Source of the DNA: JBCCMQ01 sp039026235
GTDB taxonomy: Bacteria > Pseudomonadota > Alphaproteobacteria > Rhodobacterales > Rhodobacteraceae
Reading direction: 5' to 3'
DNA: 64,000 bases
NCBI GenBank assembly: GCA_039026235.1
Contig: JBCCMQ010000002.1
Coordinates: 248,001 to 312,000, forward strand
The translations under genes and the position numbers were made by a program. Below the pieces are notes generated by a model. That model saw only the letters and a program-made list of their open reading frames with translations, ran no database searches and was not told where the DNA came from. Within the stretch, counting starts at the first letter, position 1; every line of letters begins with the position of its first letter. Below, one piece after another: positions 15,510 to 24,435 of the stretch.

Positions 15510-16484
15510 TTAGGTAAGACCGGTGACCTTTCGCCAAAGATCGTCCGGCACGGGTACGGGATCAATACTACGGCGGGGGACCCCGGGAATGCGCACGTCC
15601 GGGTCCTTCTCAATTGCCTCGGCAACGCGTGCGAAACGTGTTTTCATGCCGCCACCATGGGCTGCCGGGTCAATTAGAATGTAAAACTGTCCAAGGTTGT
15701 GGGGCGGTGCGTCTGCAATCTTTAACCCCTGGACATCCAACGAGTTGACAGAGCCTGTCATGCCTGCGGCCAGTGCCTCGACCATGAGCCCCAGGGCCCA
15801 ACCCTTGTGAGCCGCCGCAGGCACCAGCGCACCGCCAAGGGCGGCCTCCGGTTCCGTTGTGGGATTGCCGTCGGCATCAACGGCCCAGCCTAGGGGGATT
15901 GGATCTCCGGCGGCCCTTGCCATGGTAATCTTGCCGAGCGCCACGGAGGCGGTCGAGAAATCGGCATGCATCGCAGGACCAGTCTCGCCGGGCAAGGTGA
16001 TGGCGAAGGGGTTCGTGCCGAGAACCGGCGTTTTTCCACCCGGGCCGGCCATAACGGCCGTGGCATTTGTCATGCCAATGCCCACCAAACCGTTGGCGGC
16101 GATTTGCTCGGTGAAGAAGCCCAGGGATGTACAGGTATGGGCATGGCAAACAGCCAAAGTCGCAACACCGTTGGTGCGCGCCGCGTCGATTGCCTTTGGT
16201 AACCCCTTGGAGAAAGCTGGCTGAGCAAAGCCAAACCTGGCGTCGGCCATGACAACACCTGGTCGTGGGGTCGACACGGCCGGCTCTACTTGGCCATCAA
16301 CGCGGCCGCTTTGCAGCTGTTCGCAATAGCTTTCGAGATAGTAAAGGCCGCAGATTACATTGCCGGTCTGCTCGGCCCGTGCGACCGCCCGCGCAACTGC
16401 CGCAGCTTGCCAAGGGCCGGCGCCATGGGCTTCCAATGCCATACGACTGGTTGTTTCAATTTCGGCAACTGCAACGTCCGGCAT
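15510..16484 (-). CDS. Ldh family oxidoreductase (malate/L-lactate dehydrogenase type)
   Basis: A 324-residue NAD(P)-dependent oxidoreductase of the Ldh_2 family (YlbC/YiaK-like malate, ureidoglycolate, diketogulonate or imine reductases). Seen: MALEAHGAGPWQAAAVARAVARAE at the start, AVCHAHTCTSLGFFTEQIAANGLVGIGMTNA (the conserved H and substrate region), GTNPFAITLPG and GWALGLMVEALAAGMTGS. ATG at 16484 has GGGAG upstream; the frame extends further but lacks support. It is the last gene of a four-gene minus-strand operon, 19 nt after DUF3726. The substrate is unknown; an imine or keto acid from the dipeptidase product is possible. Confidence 0.87.
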   Translation of the reverse strand: MPDVAVAEIETTSRMALEAHGAGPWQAAAVARAVARAEQTGNVICGLYYLESYCEQLQSGRVDGQVEPAVSTPRPGVVMADARFGFAQPAFSKGLPKAIDAARTNGVATLAVCHAHTCTSLGFFTEQIAANGLVGIGMTNATAVMAGPGGKTPVLGTNPFAITLPGETGPAMHADFSTASVALGKITMARAAGDPIPLGWAVDADGNPTTEPEAALGGALVPAAAHKGWALGLMVEALAAGMTGSVNSLDVQGLKIADAPPHNLGQFYILIDPAAHGGGMKTRFARVAEAIEKDPDVRIPGVPRRSIDPVPVPDDLWRKVTGLT

Positions 16485-16503
16485 TCGGCGTTCTCCCAGA
16501 TGT

Positions 16504-17079
16504 TCAGGCGTCGGGCCCGGCGCCAGAGGTCCGTGACCGTTCGCTTTCGGGCACAAGAAGTGTGGCAGCCAGCACCTCAAGTTTTTCCCAGGCATCGGGT
16601 GCAACCGGTCGGCTGCGCCAATGGGCAGTCAAAGGTTGTCCGGTGCTGCAACCCTGCCTAACCGACACGGGCGCGACCGGTCCCGGCAATGCCCCGGACA
16701 GCATCAGACCCTCTGGTCCCGCGTGCACGGCACCACCCGGCCATCCAACCGTCCAGTGGCCATCGTCGGCCAGAGCAAAGCCGACCACCAAGAGCGGCGC
16801 CTTTATCGGACCAAGTTGGGCGGGGCTATGAGGCGGCATATCCAACATCTCGATCATCTTTGACAGTCCGCAGCCCGGCGCGGGCCCCTGATCACCGACA
16901 CTGGATGCCCCTTTGTTCGTCAACAGAACTGCCAGCGCTTCTGCACCTGGCAAACCATGGGCGGATAACCTGCGCACCGCCAGACCGGCCTCTTCGGCCA
17001 CCCCCCAAGAAAACCCAGCCGCGCGGGTGGCCTTGGTCGCGGTGGCAGTGATTTCGGACAACGTGTGCGTTGCCATCAT
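16504..17079 (-). CDS. DUF3726 domain protein
   Basis: A 191-residue protein opening with LSEITATATKATRAAGFSWGVAEEAGLAVRRLSAHGLPG, the pattern of DUF3726, a family of unknown function that I know from alphaproteobacteria. The start ATGATG at 17079 or 17076 overlaps the TGA of the upstream gene by 4 nt or less. It sits between an unknown 557-residue protein and an Ldh-type oxidoreductase, so it likely works on the same substrate. No membrane segment is evident. Confidence 0.8.
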   Translation of the reverse strand: MMATHTLSEITATATKATRAAGFSWGVAEEAGLAVRRLSAHGLPGAEALAVLLTNKGASSVGDQGPAPGCGLSKMIEMLDMPPHSPAQLGPIKAPLLVVGFALADDGHWTVGWPGGAVHAGPEGLMLSGALPGPVAPVSVRQGCSTGQPLTAHWRSRPVAPDAWEKLEVLAATLLVPESERSRTSGAGPDA

Positions 17080-18749
17080 GCGGGAAGCAGTTGCGCGCCC
17101 AGACACCAGTCGTCTTCCGGCAGTTGATGCAGCTCGTCCGGCAACGGGGCATTCTGGAACATCGTGATCCGCACCCATCTGTCAGAGCGTGGGTCGAAAC
17201 GTGTTGCACCGAAAAAGGCGAGCTTGCAGCGCAGCATGTCGATTGGCATCAGATCGGCCGAAATCAGGTTGTCGCGGATTTCTCCGTAAGGTGCCGATTG
17301 TACCATCTGGATGCGCCGCAATGCGCGCCGATGTTCAGGCTGCGCGCGCAGAAAGTCGGCAACGTTGGTGTCGCCTGGCAGGTCCTGCAACGTTTTGGCA
17401 AGTGCTGCCACCGACCGCCCAATGTCCAGCGGCTGTTCCAGATCGGCGCCCGCTTCGGCATGGCGTTCGCCAAGGCGCGGTTCAAGCTTTGCCTCAGAGA
17501 CGTACCAGAAGCGCGCGCAACCTTCGGGCACCGCATAGTCCGGCTGAAGTGCCCAACTAAAATGTTGTCTAATCAGATCCGACAGTTCGGAGAGGGTCAT
17601 TGATCCATCAATGCGCGCCTTACGGTATTCTTCGACGCCCATCTCTTCTGCCAGATCATCAATCAGCGTGCCGTGCGGTTCGAGCATCAGCGCAAGGACC
17701 AGTTCCTGTCCCTCAATCGTCAAAGCCGACTGTGCCCAGATCCAAAGGGCCTGCCAGGGGTGAGCACGCTCCAGCAGACCGGTGGAGATCTTGCCGGAAA
17801 TGCGCCGCAGGTCGCCTTTCAGATCTGCCAGCTTTGAAATCTGCTTTGGATGTTTGGACCTCCAGCCCGCCAAAAGCGCCTCGGTCCCTTTCAAAGCCCG
17901 TTCAAATCCTTCGCGTGTGCCCGCCGAAGACGCGGGCAGGGCGCGAACCCGTGCAAAGGCGCGTTCCCTTGCGTCGATCCACGCGTTCAAAAGCGCTGGG
18001 TGGTTCACAAGAAATGGCGCCATACCAAGGCCCGTTGAGTTGCCGATGCCAAGGCTACGCCGCAGCGCGGGTGCCAGGCACGTTGCCCGCGCACCACCCG
18101 TGACGCGGGCCATGTGCTCGACCAGGTCACAAACGAATGCCCGGATCAGCCAGACCGCCAGCATTTCGGCGCGAAAGGGCCCGTCCATAAGCGGTCTGCC
18201 CGCCAGTGCAGCGTGATCTGCCGCACCAAACTTGCCGGATCCATAGACCGCCGTAGTCCGCATCAGGTATCCGACCTCGGCCAGCCGCTCGGCATCCGGT
18301 TGCAGCCCTGCCGCCAGCCGCTCGACCACATGAGCCCAAAGGCGCGACGATCTGTTGGCGCGCGACAAAACCAGTTCGCTGTCGCTTACCCTGCCGGCCT
18401 CTTGCAGCGGCACGTTCGCGGCCAATCGATCCAGATCGGCGTTGGTGGGTCTGCCGTCCATCAGCGCAAAGGTTGCATCCCAGGCTTCGGCAATGACCCG
18501 ATCAGATCGCTGGCAATCGGGCAAATCATGGGCAAATGCAACAAGGCTATAGCACTGGCCCTGTCCTTCTGCGGAATACACTGCGCGACCAACGCCGGTA
18601 TCGTCCAATTGCCAGAGCGCCCGCTTTACCCGCCAACCGTTTCGGCGCATGCCACGCAAAAGGACCCGCATGAAGCTCAGCCGCGTCTGATGGGCAGAGC
18701 CGAGACGCGCAAGACGCATGATCTCGGAAGGAGGGCGGCAGTCAGTCAT
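17076..18749 (-). CDS. Conserved hypothetical protein, middle gene of dipeptidase operon
   Basis: 557 residues from the ATG at 18749, which overlaps the dipeptidase stop (ATGA); an upstream extension is not supported. I do not recognise the family. It starts TDCRPPSEIMRLARLGSAHQTRLSFMRVLLRGMRR and contains a Gly-rich stretch, SLGIGNSTGLGMAPFLVNHPALLNAW, which may be a ligand-binding loop. The rest is mainly helical and soluble, with no signal peptide and no Walker motif. Tight coupling on both sides argues for a dedicated role with the variant M19 enzyme and DUF3726. Confidence 0.8.
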   Translation of the reverse strand: MTDCRPPSEIMRLARLGSAHQTRLSFMRVLLRGMRRNGWRVKRALWQLDDTGVGRAVYSAEGQGQCYSLVAFAHDLPDCQRSDRVIAEAWDATFALMDGRPTNADLDRLAANVPLQEAGRVSDSELVLSRANRSSRLWAHVVERLAAGLQPDAERLAEVGYLMRTTAVYGSGKFGAADHAALAGRPLMDGPFRAEMLAVWLIRAFVCDLVEHMARVTGGARATCLAPALRRSLGIGNSTGLGMAPFLVNHPALLNAWIDARERAFARVRALPASSAGTREGFERALKGTEALLAGWRSKHPKQISKLADLKGDLRRISGKISTGLLERAHPWQALWIWAQSALTIEGQELVLALMLEPHGTLIDDLAEEMGVEEYRKARIDGSMTLSELSDLIRQHFSWALQPDYAVPEGCARFWYVSEAKLEPRLGERHAEAGADLEQPLDIGRSVAALAKTLQDLPGDTNVADFLRAQPEHRRALRRIQMVQSAPYGEIRDNLISADLMPIDMLRCKLAFFGATRFDPRSDRWVRITMFQNAPLPDELHQLPEDDWCLGAQLLPA

Positions 18750-19720
18750 TGTGCGGGTCCGAAGCTTTTCTCGAAAAACAGTAGCCAGTTTTTTCCCATG
18801 ATCGCGCCGACATCTTCGTCGGAGAACCCAACGCGGCGCAGGCCCTCGGCCAGGGAGGGGAAATCGCGGTTGCTTCGAAAGAACGCAGGTTGAGGCGGAA
18901 ACCCGGGATTGTCGGCCGAACCCTCCCCGAAATCCATTCGCTTGGTCCAGCGGCCAACGCGCATCCACTCAACGACACTGTCCGGCTGATCCTGGCACAG
19001 GTCTGACCCAATACCCAGGTGTTCAGCGCCCATCACATCGGCAGCTTCGGCCACCATCTGGCAAAACCCATCCATAGTGCAGCCCGAGCCGTTCCGCAGG
19101 TGATGAGGATAAATCGAAAAGCCCAGCATACCATCGGTTTCTGCAAGAGCGCGCAGAACGGTTGCGGACTTATTGCGGCGTGCGGGATGCCAGTCGTGGG
19201 GGTTTGCATGGGTGATCGCAATCGGACGTGTGCTGTGTTCCATCGCGTCCAGCGTCGAGCGCTCTGCCGAATGGCTCATGTCCACAACCAGTCCCACACG
19301 GTTCATCTCTGCCACCACCTCGCGTCCCATCCGCGTCAGGCCGGGATCTTCATCTTCATAGCACCCTGTGGCAAGAAGAGATTGGTTGTTGTAGCTCAAC
19401 TGCATAAAGCGCAGCCCAAGCGTGTGCAGTACCTCGACCAGTCCGATATCGTCCTCGATCGGCGCCGGCGTTTGCGCGCCAAAGATGATCGCCGTTCGGC
19501 CTGCCGCCTTGGCTGCCTTTACCTGATGGGCGGACCCGGCTTGGACGATCAGGTCAGGATAGCGTTCGAACCAGCGATTCCACTTCGTGATATTGGCGAC
19601 GGTTTCGCGAAACATCTCGTGGTATGCAATCGTCACATGAACTGCGTCCAACCCACCTTGGCGCATCTGGCGGAACACCGGTTCCGACCATTTCGCATAT
19701 TGGAGCGCATCAATGTACAT
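18746..19720 (-). CDS. Membrane dipeptidase-type (peptidase M19) protein, variant metal site
   Basis: A 324-residue TIM-barrel amidohydrolase of the renal/microsomal dipeptidase family. Seen: FMQLSYNNQSLLATGCYE, then DMSHSAERSTLDAME and ITHANPHDWHPARRN, the typical second-half metal and substrate motifs, and HLGIGSDLCQDQPD. Oddity: the N-terminal HxD metal motif (normally DGHND) is replaced by MYIDALQY, so the binuclear site is altered. No signal peptide follows the ATG at 19720, so it is cytoplasmic. It heads the four-gene operon and diverges from the B12 riboswitch. Confidence 0.85.
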   Translation of the reverse strand: MYIDALQYAKWSEPVFRQMRQGGLDAVHVTIAYHEMFRETVANITKWNRWFERYPDLIVQAGSAHQVKAAKAAGRTAIIFGAQTPAPIEDDIGLVEVLHTLGLRFMQLSYNNQSLLATGCYEDEDPGLTRMGREVVAEMNRVGLVVDMSHSAERSTLDAMEHSTRPIAITHANPHDWHPARRNKSATVLRALAETDGMLGFSIYPHHLRNGSGCTMDGFCQMVAEAADVMGAEHLGIGSDLCQDQPDSVVEWMRVGRWTKRMDFGEGSADNPGFPPQPAFFRSNRDFPSLAEGLRRVGFSDEDVGAIMGKNWLLFFEKSFGPAQ

Positions 19721-19871
19721 GAGCCCATCCTGCCACCTCGGCCCAAGATAGGGCGAATTCCAATGATTTGGCGATGGGCTTATTGCCGCCGTGCTGGTGC
19801 CGGCGGCAAAGTTTGCAGTTCGACGGATCGTTTTGCCTCTTGACCAAAGTTTCGGGTCAAGCTTTCCTTTG

Positions 19872-20062
19872 ATCGATGGTTCTGGAAGGCCAACGGCTGG
19901 AAAGATGAAAAGGGAACACGGTGCGGTGTAGCCATCAGGCGCCAATTCCGTGACTGCCCCCGCAACTGTGAGCGGTGAGCGATCCCGAGATGACCACTGG
20001 ACGAACGGTCCGGGAAGGTTCGGGAAAGCGGCGACCCGCGAGTCAGGAGACCTGCCATCTCC
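19872..20062 (+). ncRNA. Cobalamin (AdoCbl) riboswitch
   Basis: The leader shows the conserved cobalamin elements in order: GGAAGGCC near 19884, AAAGATGAAAAGGGAAC (19901-19917), GCCCCCGCAACTGTGAGCGG (about 19955-19974), CCACTGG (about 19994) and the B12 box AGTCAGGAGACCTGCC at 20041-20056. It precedes a B12-type ABC importer operon, which it should switch off when cobalamin is plentiful. Boundaries are approximate. Confidence 0.95.
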
Positions 20063-20125
20063 GGTGCGATTTCGTGCCGCAGTCACCTTAACCTGGGCGG
20101 GGTGCCCTAGGACGGAGCGACAAAG

Positions 20126-20230
20126 ATGGCCGAAACAGGCTTGCACATTTTGCCCTTCGCTACAAAGCGCCGCCCCTTTGCGCGGAGGGCGCGATGTTTT
20201 TGGAACGAACGATCAGTCAACTCGACGTAG
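20126..20230 (+). CDS. Candidate 34-residue leader ORF after the riboswitch
   Basis: MAETGLHILPFATKRRPFARR is followed by 13 more codons. CGGAG lies about 9 nt before the ATG, and the ORF ends inside the next ORF. It is the first initiation site after the B12 box, so it could be the ribosome entry point controlled by the riboswitch. No homology is recognised. Confidence 0.3.
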   Translation: MAETGLHILPFATKRRPFARRARCFWNERSVNST

Positions 20231-20496
20231 GCCATGTGCCGCCAGAACAGGCGGAAGAAATGGGCCGGCTTGGGTATATGCAGTGGCTCGGGGCGCTGCC
20301 GGGCGGGGCGAACTATACTAGAGAAGCAAGGCGTGCGCTGGCCATGGCCAGACCATTTGCGCCGACCTCGCCTGCTCTGGCGGTGTTCTGTCGTTTGCTC
20401 GAAGTATCGATCGAACATGCACCCGAACCGCTTATGCTGCGCTTTCCCACGCGCGGACGGCGGGGTGGGGCGCAAGCCAGGCGTCTGTCCCTTTGA
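20194..20496 (+). CDS. Hypothetical protein in B12-riboswitch operon
   Basis: A 100-residue soluble protein (MFLERTISQLDVGHVPPEQAEEMG...), basic at the C-terminus, of no family I recognise. GGAGG lies 5 nt before the ATG, and its TGA overlaps the TTG start of the ABC ATPase (TTGA), so it is very likely translated. It is the first substantial gene after the cobalamin riboswitch. A role in cobalamin uptake or remodelling is inferred only from position. Confidence 0.65.
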   Translation: MFLERTISQLDVGHVPPEQAEEMGRLGYMQWLGALPGGANYTREARRALAMARPFAPTSPALAVFCRLLEVSIEHAPEPLMLRFPTRGRRGGAQARRLSL

Positions 20497-21314
20497 CCGG
20501 CCATCCGTGGCAAGCGCGCGGCGCGGCGCTGGATCTGGACTGCGCATCTTGGACACCGCGCGGCGCCTCGGTGGCGGTCCTTCATGAGATCAGTTTCTCA
20601 ATCGAGGCCGGGGCGGTCCTGGGCGTTGTCGGGCCCAATGGCGCCGGCAAGACCACCCTCTTGCGCCTGCTTTATCGATATCAGCGTCCAACGACCGGTT
20701 CGGTTCGTGTTGACGGCGATGATCTCTGGAAGCTCTCGGCCCGTGCTGCCGCACAAAGGGTGGCTGCGGTGCTTCAGGAACAACCGACCGACTTTGCGCT
20801 GACAGTCCGTGAAATCGTGGGTCTCGGCAGAACGCCGCATCGCGCCGGTTTTGCAGCGGGCGCTGGCGAGCGCGATGCCCGGGTGATTGAAGACGCGCTT
20901 GATCGGCTGAACCTCAAACCCTTGGCGGGCCGTTACTTGCGCACGTTGTCGGGCGGGGAACGCCAGCGTGTCATGGTTGCCCGTGCACTTGCTCAAGAGC
21001 CGCGTCTGCTGATCTTGGATGAGCCCACCAATCACCTTGATATCCGCCACCAGCTTGAGGTGCTGGAGCTGATCCGTGATTTGCCTTTGACGATCGTGAC
21101 CTCGCTTCACGACCTGAACATGGCAGCGGCAATTTGCGACAAGGTGCTTCTTTTAAAGTCGGGGAAACCACTTGGTTTTGGATCCCCTGCAGACGTGTTG
21201 TCAGAGCACGCTGTGTCCGATGCGTTTCGGGTTGCCGCGCTGCGCGAGCGCCTGACGCCCAGCAACGCCGATCACCTTACTTTCCATCTTCACACCGAAA
21301 GGACTAACCCATGA
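20493..21314 (+). CDS. btuD: ABC transporter ATP-binding protein, BtuD/FecE type
   Basis: A 273-residue ATPase of a cobalamin/iron-chelate importer. Walker A GPNGAGKTT is at about residues 47-55, signature LSGGERQRV at about 151-159, and Walker B LLILDEPTNHLD follows; the H-loop is in TSLHDLNMA. It starts at TTG 20493 overlapping the previous stop and ends in ATGA shared with the binding-protein gene. The riboswitch upstream makes vitamin B12 the likely substrate. Confidence 0.88.
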   Translation: MTGHPWQARGAALDLDCASWTPRGASVAVLHEISFSIEAGAVLGVVGPNGAGKTTLLRLLYRYQRPTTGSVRVDGDDLWKLSARAAAQRVAAVLQEQPTDFALTVREIVGLGRTPHRAGFAAGAGERDARVIEDALDRLNLKPLAGRYLRTLSGGERQRVMVARALAQEPRLLILDEPTNHLDIRHQLEVLELIRDLPLTIVTSLHDLNMAAAICDKVLLLKSGKPLGFGSPADVLSEHAVSDAFRVAALRERLTPSNADHLTFHLHTERTNP

Positions 21315-22246
21315 AAACACTGCTTGCCAGTTCCGTTGCCGTCGTCTTAGGCACAGGCTTTGCCTTCGCTGAAACAAGCGTTCAAAGCTGCAACCGAACT
21401 GTATCCTTCGATGCGCCGCCCGAGCGCGCGATCTCTAACGATGTCAACCTGACAGAGATGATGTTGGTCCTAGGTCTTGCCGACCGGATGGTGGGCTACA
21501 CGGGCATTTCCGGCTGGAAAACGCTGGATGAAGAAATGCGCGCCGGCGTCGAGGCCTTGCCGGAACTGTCGGCCAAGTATCCTTCTAAAGAGGTCATCGT
21601 GGGTGCGGACGCAGACTTCTTCTTTGCCGGCTGGAACTACGGCATGAAAGTTGGCGGCGAGGTGACGCCCGAAACGCTGGAACCCTTCGGGATCAAGGTC
21701 TATGAGCTGACCGAAAGCTGCACCCACATCATGTCCAAGGCCAAGGCCAGCATCGATGATATGTATGCGGACATTTTGAACCTTGGCACGATCTTTGATG
21801 TTAAAGACCGCGCGAGCGCTTTGGTCGAAGGTTACCGTGCGGATCTTGCGGCCTTTACCAACACGCTCGAAACCGGCGAACCGTTGCGCGTCTTTGTCTA
21901 TGACAGCGGCGAAGACACGCCCTTTACCGCTGGCCGATACGCTATGCCGACGGCGCTGATCGAAGCGGCTGGCGGTACCAACATCATGGACGATTTTGAA
22001 AAAAGCTGGGCGACAGTCACCTGGGAAGAAGTTGTCGAACGCAATCCCGAAGTCGTTGTGATCGTTAACTACGGCGAAGTCACAGCAGAACAGAAACGCG
22101 ATTTCATGATATCGAACCCGGCCTTCGCCGATCTGGACGCGGTACGCAACGATCGTTTCGTAACGCTTGAATACGTCGAGGCAACGCCAGGTCCACGCAA
22201 TATCGGCGCAATCAAGAAGCTGGCCCAGGCGTTCTGGAGTGAGTGA
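21311..22246 (+). CDS. btuF: Periplasmic substrate-binding protein, BtuF-like
   Basis: A 311-residue solute-binding protein (class III, two lobes joined by a helix) with signal peptide MKTLLASSVAVVLGTGFAFA. AISNDVNLTEMMLVLGLADRMVGYTG and PEVVVIVNYGEVTAEQKRDFMISNPAFADLDAVRNDRFVTLE are typical of BtuF/FepB/FecB proteins. It delivers corrinoid (or iron chelate) to the permease. The cobalamin riboswitch supports B12. No TonB-dependent receptor gene is in the window. Confidence 0.87.
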   Translation: MKTLLASSVAVVLGTGFAFAETSVQSCNRTVSFDAPPERAISNDVNLTEMMLVLGLADRMVGYTGISGWKTLDEEMRAGVEALPELSAKYPSKEVIVGADADFFFAGWNYGMKVGGEVTPETLEPFGIKVYELTESCTHIMSKAKASIDDMYADILNLGTIFDVKDRASALVEGYRADLAAFTNTLETGEPLRVFVYDSGEDTPFTAGRYAMPTALIEAAGGTNIMDDFEKSWATVTWEEVVERNPEVVVIVNYGEVTAEQKRDFMISNPAFADLDAVRNDRFVTLEYVEATPGPRNIGAIKKLAQAFWSE

Positions 22247-23303
22247 CATCTCAGGCGAGGCCACGGCCAGGCCACGCCGGGGCGCTCGCCTCGGCGTGCC
22301 CACGGTCTTCATCATTGGTGGTCTTGCCGCGTTGCTGGCATCTCTTTCCATTGCGATTTCGGTCGGGGCCGTGCCGGTGCCGGCGGCCACGGTCTGGAGT
22401 GTCTTCGCCAACAAAATCTCGCCCGGTCTGATCGATCCGACCTGGAGCGCGGGGCGTGAAGCCATCGTCTGGGAAATCCGGTTCCCCAGGGCACTGCTTG
22501 CGATTATGGTCGGGGCGGGCTTGGCCATCGTCGGCGCCAGTTTGCAGGCTGTCACACGCAACTCTTTGGCCGATCCGCATCTCTTGGGAATTTCATCGGG
22601 CGGTGCGTTCGGGGCGATACTGGCGTTGCTTCATACGGGTCTGTTTCTTGGGCTGCTGACCGTGCCCTTTTTGGCGTTCCTCGGCGCGCTCATGGCTACC
22701 GCCATCGTCCTTGGCGTGTCCCGATTTGCCGACGCGTCCAGCGCCGACCGTCTGGTTCTGGCGGGCGTCGCTGTGTCCTTCATTGTCATGGCAGCTGCCA
22801 ATTTGCTGATCTTTCTGGGCGACCCGCGCGCCACGCACACGGTGGTTTTCTGGATGCTGGGCGGGTTGGGCCTGGCTCAATGGAGCCAGCTTTTCTACCC
22901 GCTGGTGATCCTGTTGTTCGCCGGCGCGTGGCTGATGACGCGCACCGCCGCCTTAAATGCAATGACCGTTGGAGATGAGACGGCCTCGACCTTGGGCATT
23001 CCGGTCGCCAGGTTTCGGCTTGCCGTATTTGTCGTGAGCGCCCTGATCACCGGCGTGATGGTTGCTTTTTCTGGCATCATTGGGTTTGTCGGCCTTATGG
23101 TTCCGCATATTGTCCGATTGCTTGTGGGCGGCGACTACCTGCGTGTTTTGCCGGCGTCCGCGCTGGTCGGTGCGATTGTCCTACTTTGGGCCGATATAGC
23201 CGCACGCACCGTGATGGCGCCCGAAGACATGCCAATTGGCATTGTTACCGGGCTGGTTGGGGGCATGTTTTTTGTCTGGCTCTTGGGCCGCCGGCGGTCC
23301 TAG
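22239..23303 (+). CDS. btuC: ABC transporter permease, BtuC/FecCD type
   Basis: A 354-residue inner-membrane permease with about 10 helices. Seen: IVWEIRFPRALLAIMVGAGLAIVGASLQAVTRNSLADPHLLGISSGGAFGA and FSGIIGFVGLMVPHIVRLLVGGDYLRVLPASALVGA, hallmarks of the FecCD family. GTG at 22239 overlaps the end of the binding-protein gene; the frame is open further upstream. It likely forms a homodimer, since only one permease is encoded. It ends the riboswitch-controlled operon. Confidence 0.9.
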   Translation: MSDISGEATARPRRGARLGVPTVFIIGGLAALLASLSIAISVGAVPVPAATVWSVFANKISPGLIDPTWSAGREAIVWEIRFPRALLAIMVGAGLAIVGASLQAVTRNSLADPHLLGISSGGAFGAILALLHTGLFLGLLTVPFLAFLGALMATAIVLGVSRFADASSADRLVLAGVAVSFIVMAAANLLIFLGDPRATHTVVFWMLGGLGLAQWSQLFYPLVILLFAGAWLMTRTAALNAMTVGDETASTLGIPVARFRLAVFVVSALITGVMVAFSGIIGFVGLMVPHIVRLLVGGDYLRVLPASALVGAIVLLWADIAARTVMAPEDMPIGIVTGLVGGMFFVWLLGRRRS

Positions 23304-23349
23304 GGCGAACCGGGGTCTTGGCGCAGACTACTGCAAACCAGTCATCAGA

Positions 23350-24321
23350 TCAGATGGGACTATTCGATTTAACCTTGCGAGAGGCATTTTGGCGGGACAC
23401 CGATCCATTGGCCGGTATCTTGTCTATGTCCACGCTGCCATTAGTCAGTCCGTTGAGCCAAGACGCCACAAGCTGAACCTCGGCTTCACTCGCCCGGGGG
23501 GACGGCATTCTCAGCGTATAGGTCCAGTTTTCGTCAATCTGACGATCTGAAAGAATGACGAGCCGTCCGTCTTCCACCGCCTTACGCAGGGTCGCAACCC
23601 TGCAAAGCGCAACGCCAAGACCGTCCATCGCCGCCTTTTGCAAAAGAAACGACCCTTCCAAAAAAATCTGCGGTGGCTGTGTGTCGAGCCCAAGCAGGTC
23701 GCCCGCGACGGATTGCCAGCGCGGCCACATGCGAGAGTCTTCGTCGGAAAGTAGCGGACCCTGCCGCAAGACGTTCAAATGATCGCCGCCAGCCTTCTTT
23801 ATCAGGCGCGGCGCGGCCACTGGTACCGCGTTTCCGGGAAGATAGGCCTGCTCGCCCGGCTGCAGACTGGACTTGTCCCGGAAAAGGATCTCGATATCCG
23901 GCGCTGGCGTGCGCGCGCGGTCGGTCTGCGCCAGCGAGACGTGCAGAGTGATTTCAGGATGACGTTCATGGAATGCGCTAATTTCGGGCAGAATGATTTC
24001 TTCGGCAATGATCGGCAGCGCGGAGACGCTGACCGATCGTTGAAAGCGCATCGGCAGCAGGTCCAGTTCATGACGAATGTAGTCAAAGGACTCTCTGACT
24101 ACCCGCGCGAGGCTTTCACCCGCTTCGGTCAGCGCCACAGACCGACCGCGCTTGATCGTAATTGGTCGATCAACCCATTGTTCCAGAATGCGAATCTGAT
24201 GACTGACGGCTGAATGCGAAACACTCAGCCGTGCCGCCGCCGCCGAAACTGATCCAGTCTCGCGCAGCGCTTCCAGGGCCCGCAGGGAGTTCAATGGCGG
24301 GAGCCGACGTCGCTTTTCCAT
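23350..24321 (-). CDS. LysR family transcriptional regulator (GcvA-like)
   Basis: A 323-residue LysR regulator: N-terminal winged HTH at about residues 6-65 (LNSLRALEALRETGSVSAAAARLSVSHSAVSHQIRILE) and a C-terminal periplasmic-binding-like effector domain. ATG at 24321 is preferred over an in-frame start 9 codons upstream. It diverges from the amidohydrolase/ABC importer operon across about 115 AT-rich nt, the usual arrangement for a LysR protein that controls the neighbouring operon. Confidence 0.87.
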   Translation of the reverse strand: MEKRRRLPPLNSLRALEALRETGSVSAAAARLSVSHSAVSHQIRILEQWVDRPITIKRGRSVALTEAGESLARVVRESFDYIRHELDLLPMRFQRSVSVSALPIIAEEIILPEISAFHERHPEITLHVSLAQTDRARTPAPDIEILFRDKSSLQPGEQAYLPGNAVPVAAPRLIKKAGGDHLNVLRQGPLLSDEDSRMWPRWQSVAGDLLGLDTQPPQIFLEGSFLLQKAAMDGLGVALCRVATLRKAVEDGRLVILSDRQIDENWTYTLRMPSPRASEAEVQLVASWLNGLTNGSVDIDKIPANGSVSRQNASRKVKSNSPI

Positions 24322-24435
24322 AATGTAAAGTGTGAGAAAAACTAACAAGACTCAACTATTTTGAACTTATCTCTTAGTTTGGATGCCTTATCGTTTTACT
24401 GAACAGCTTTGTCAGGTACCGGACGGAGGACCGCA

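Noticed and set aside
14546..15625. 359-codon minus-strand ORF overlapping the large regulator
   Set aside because: Antisense to the repeat region of the regulator; no family recognised and codon pattern fits the plus strand.
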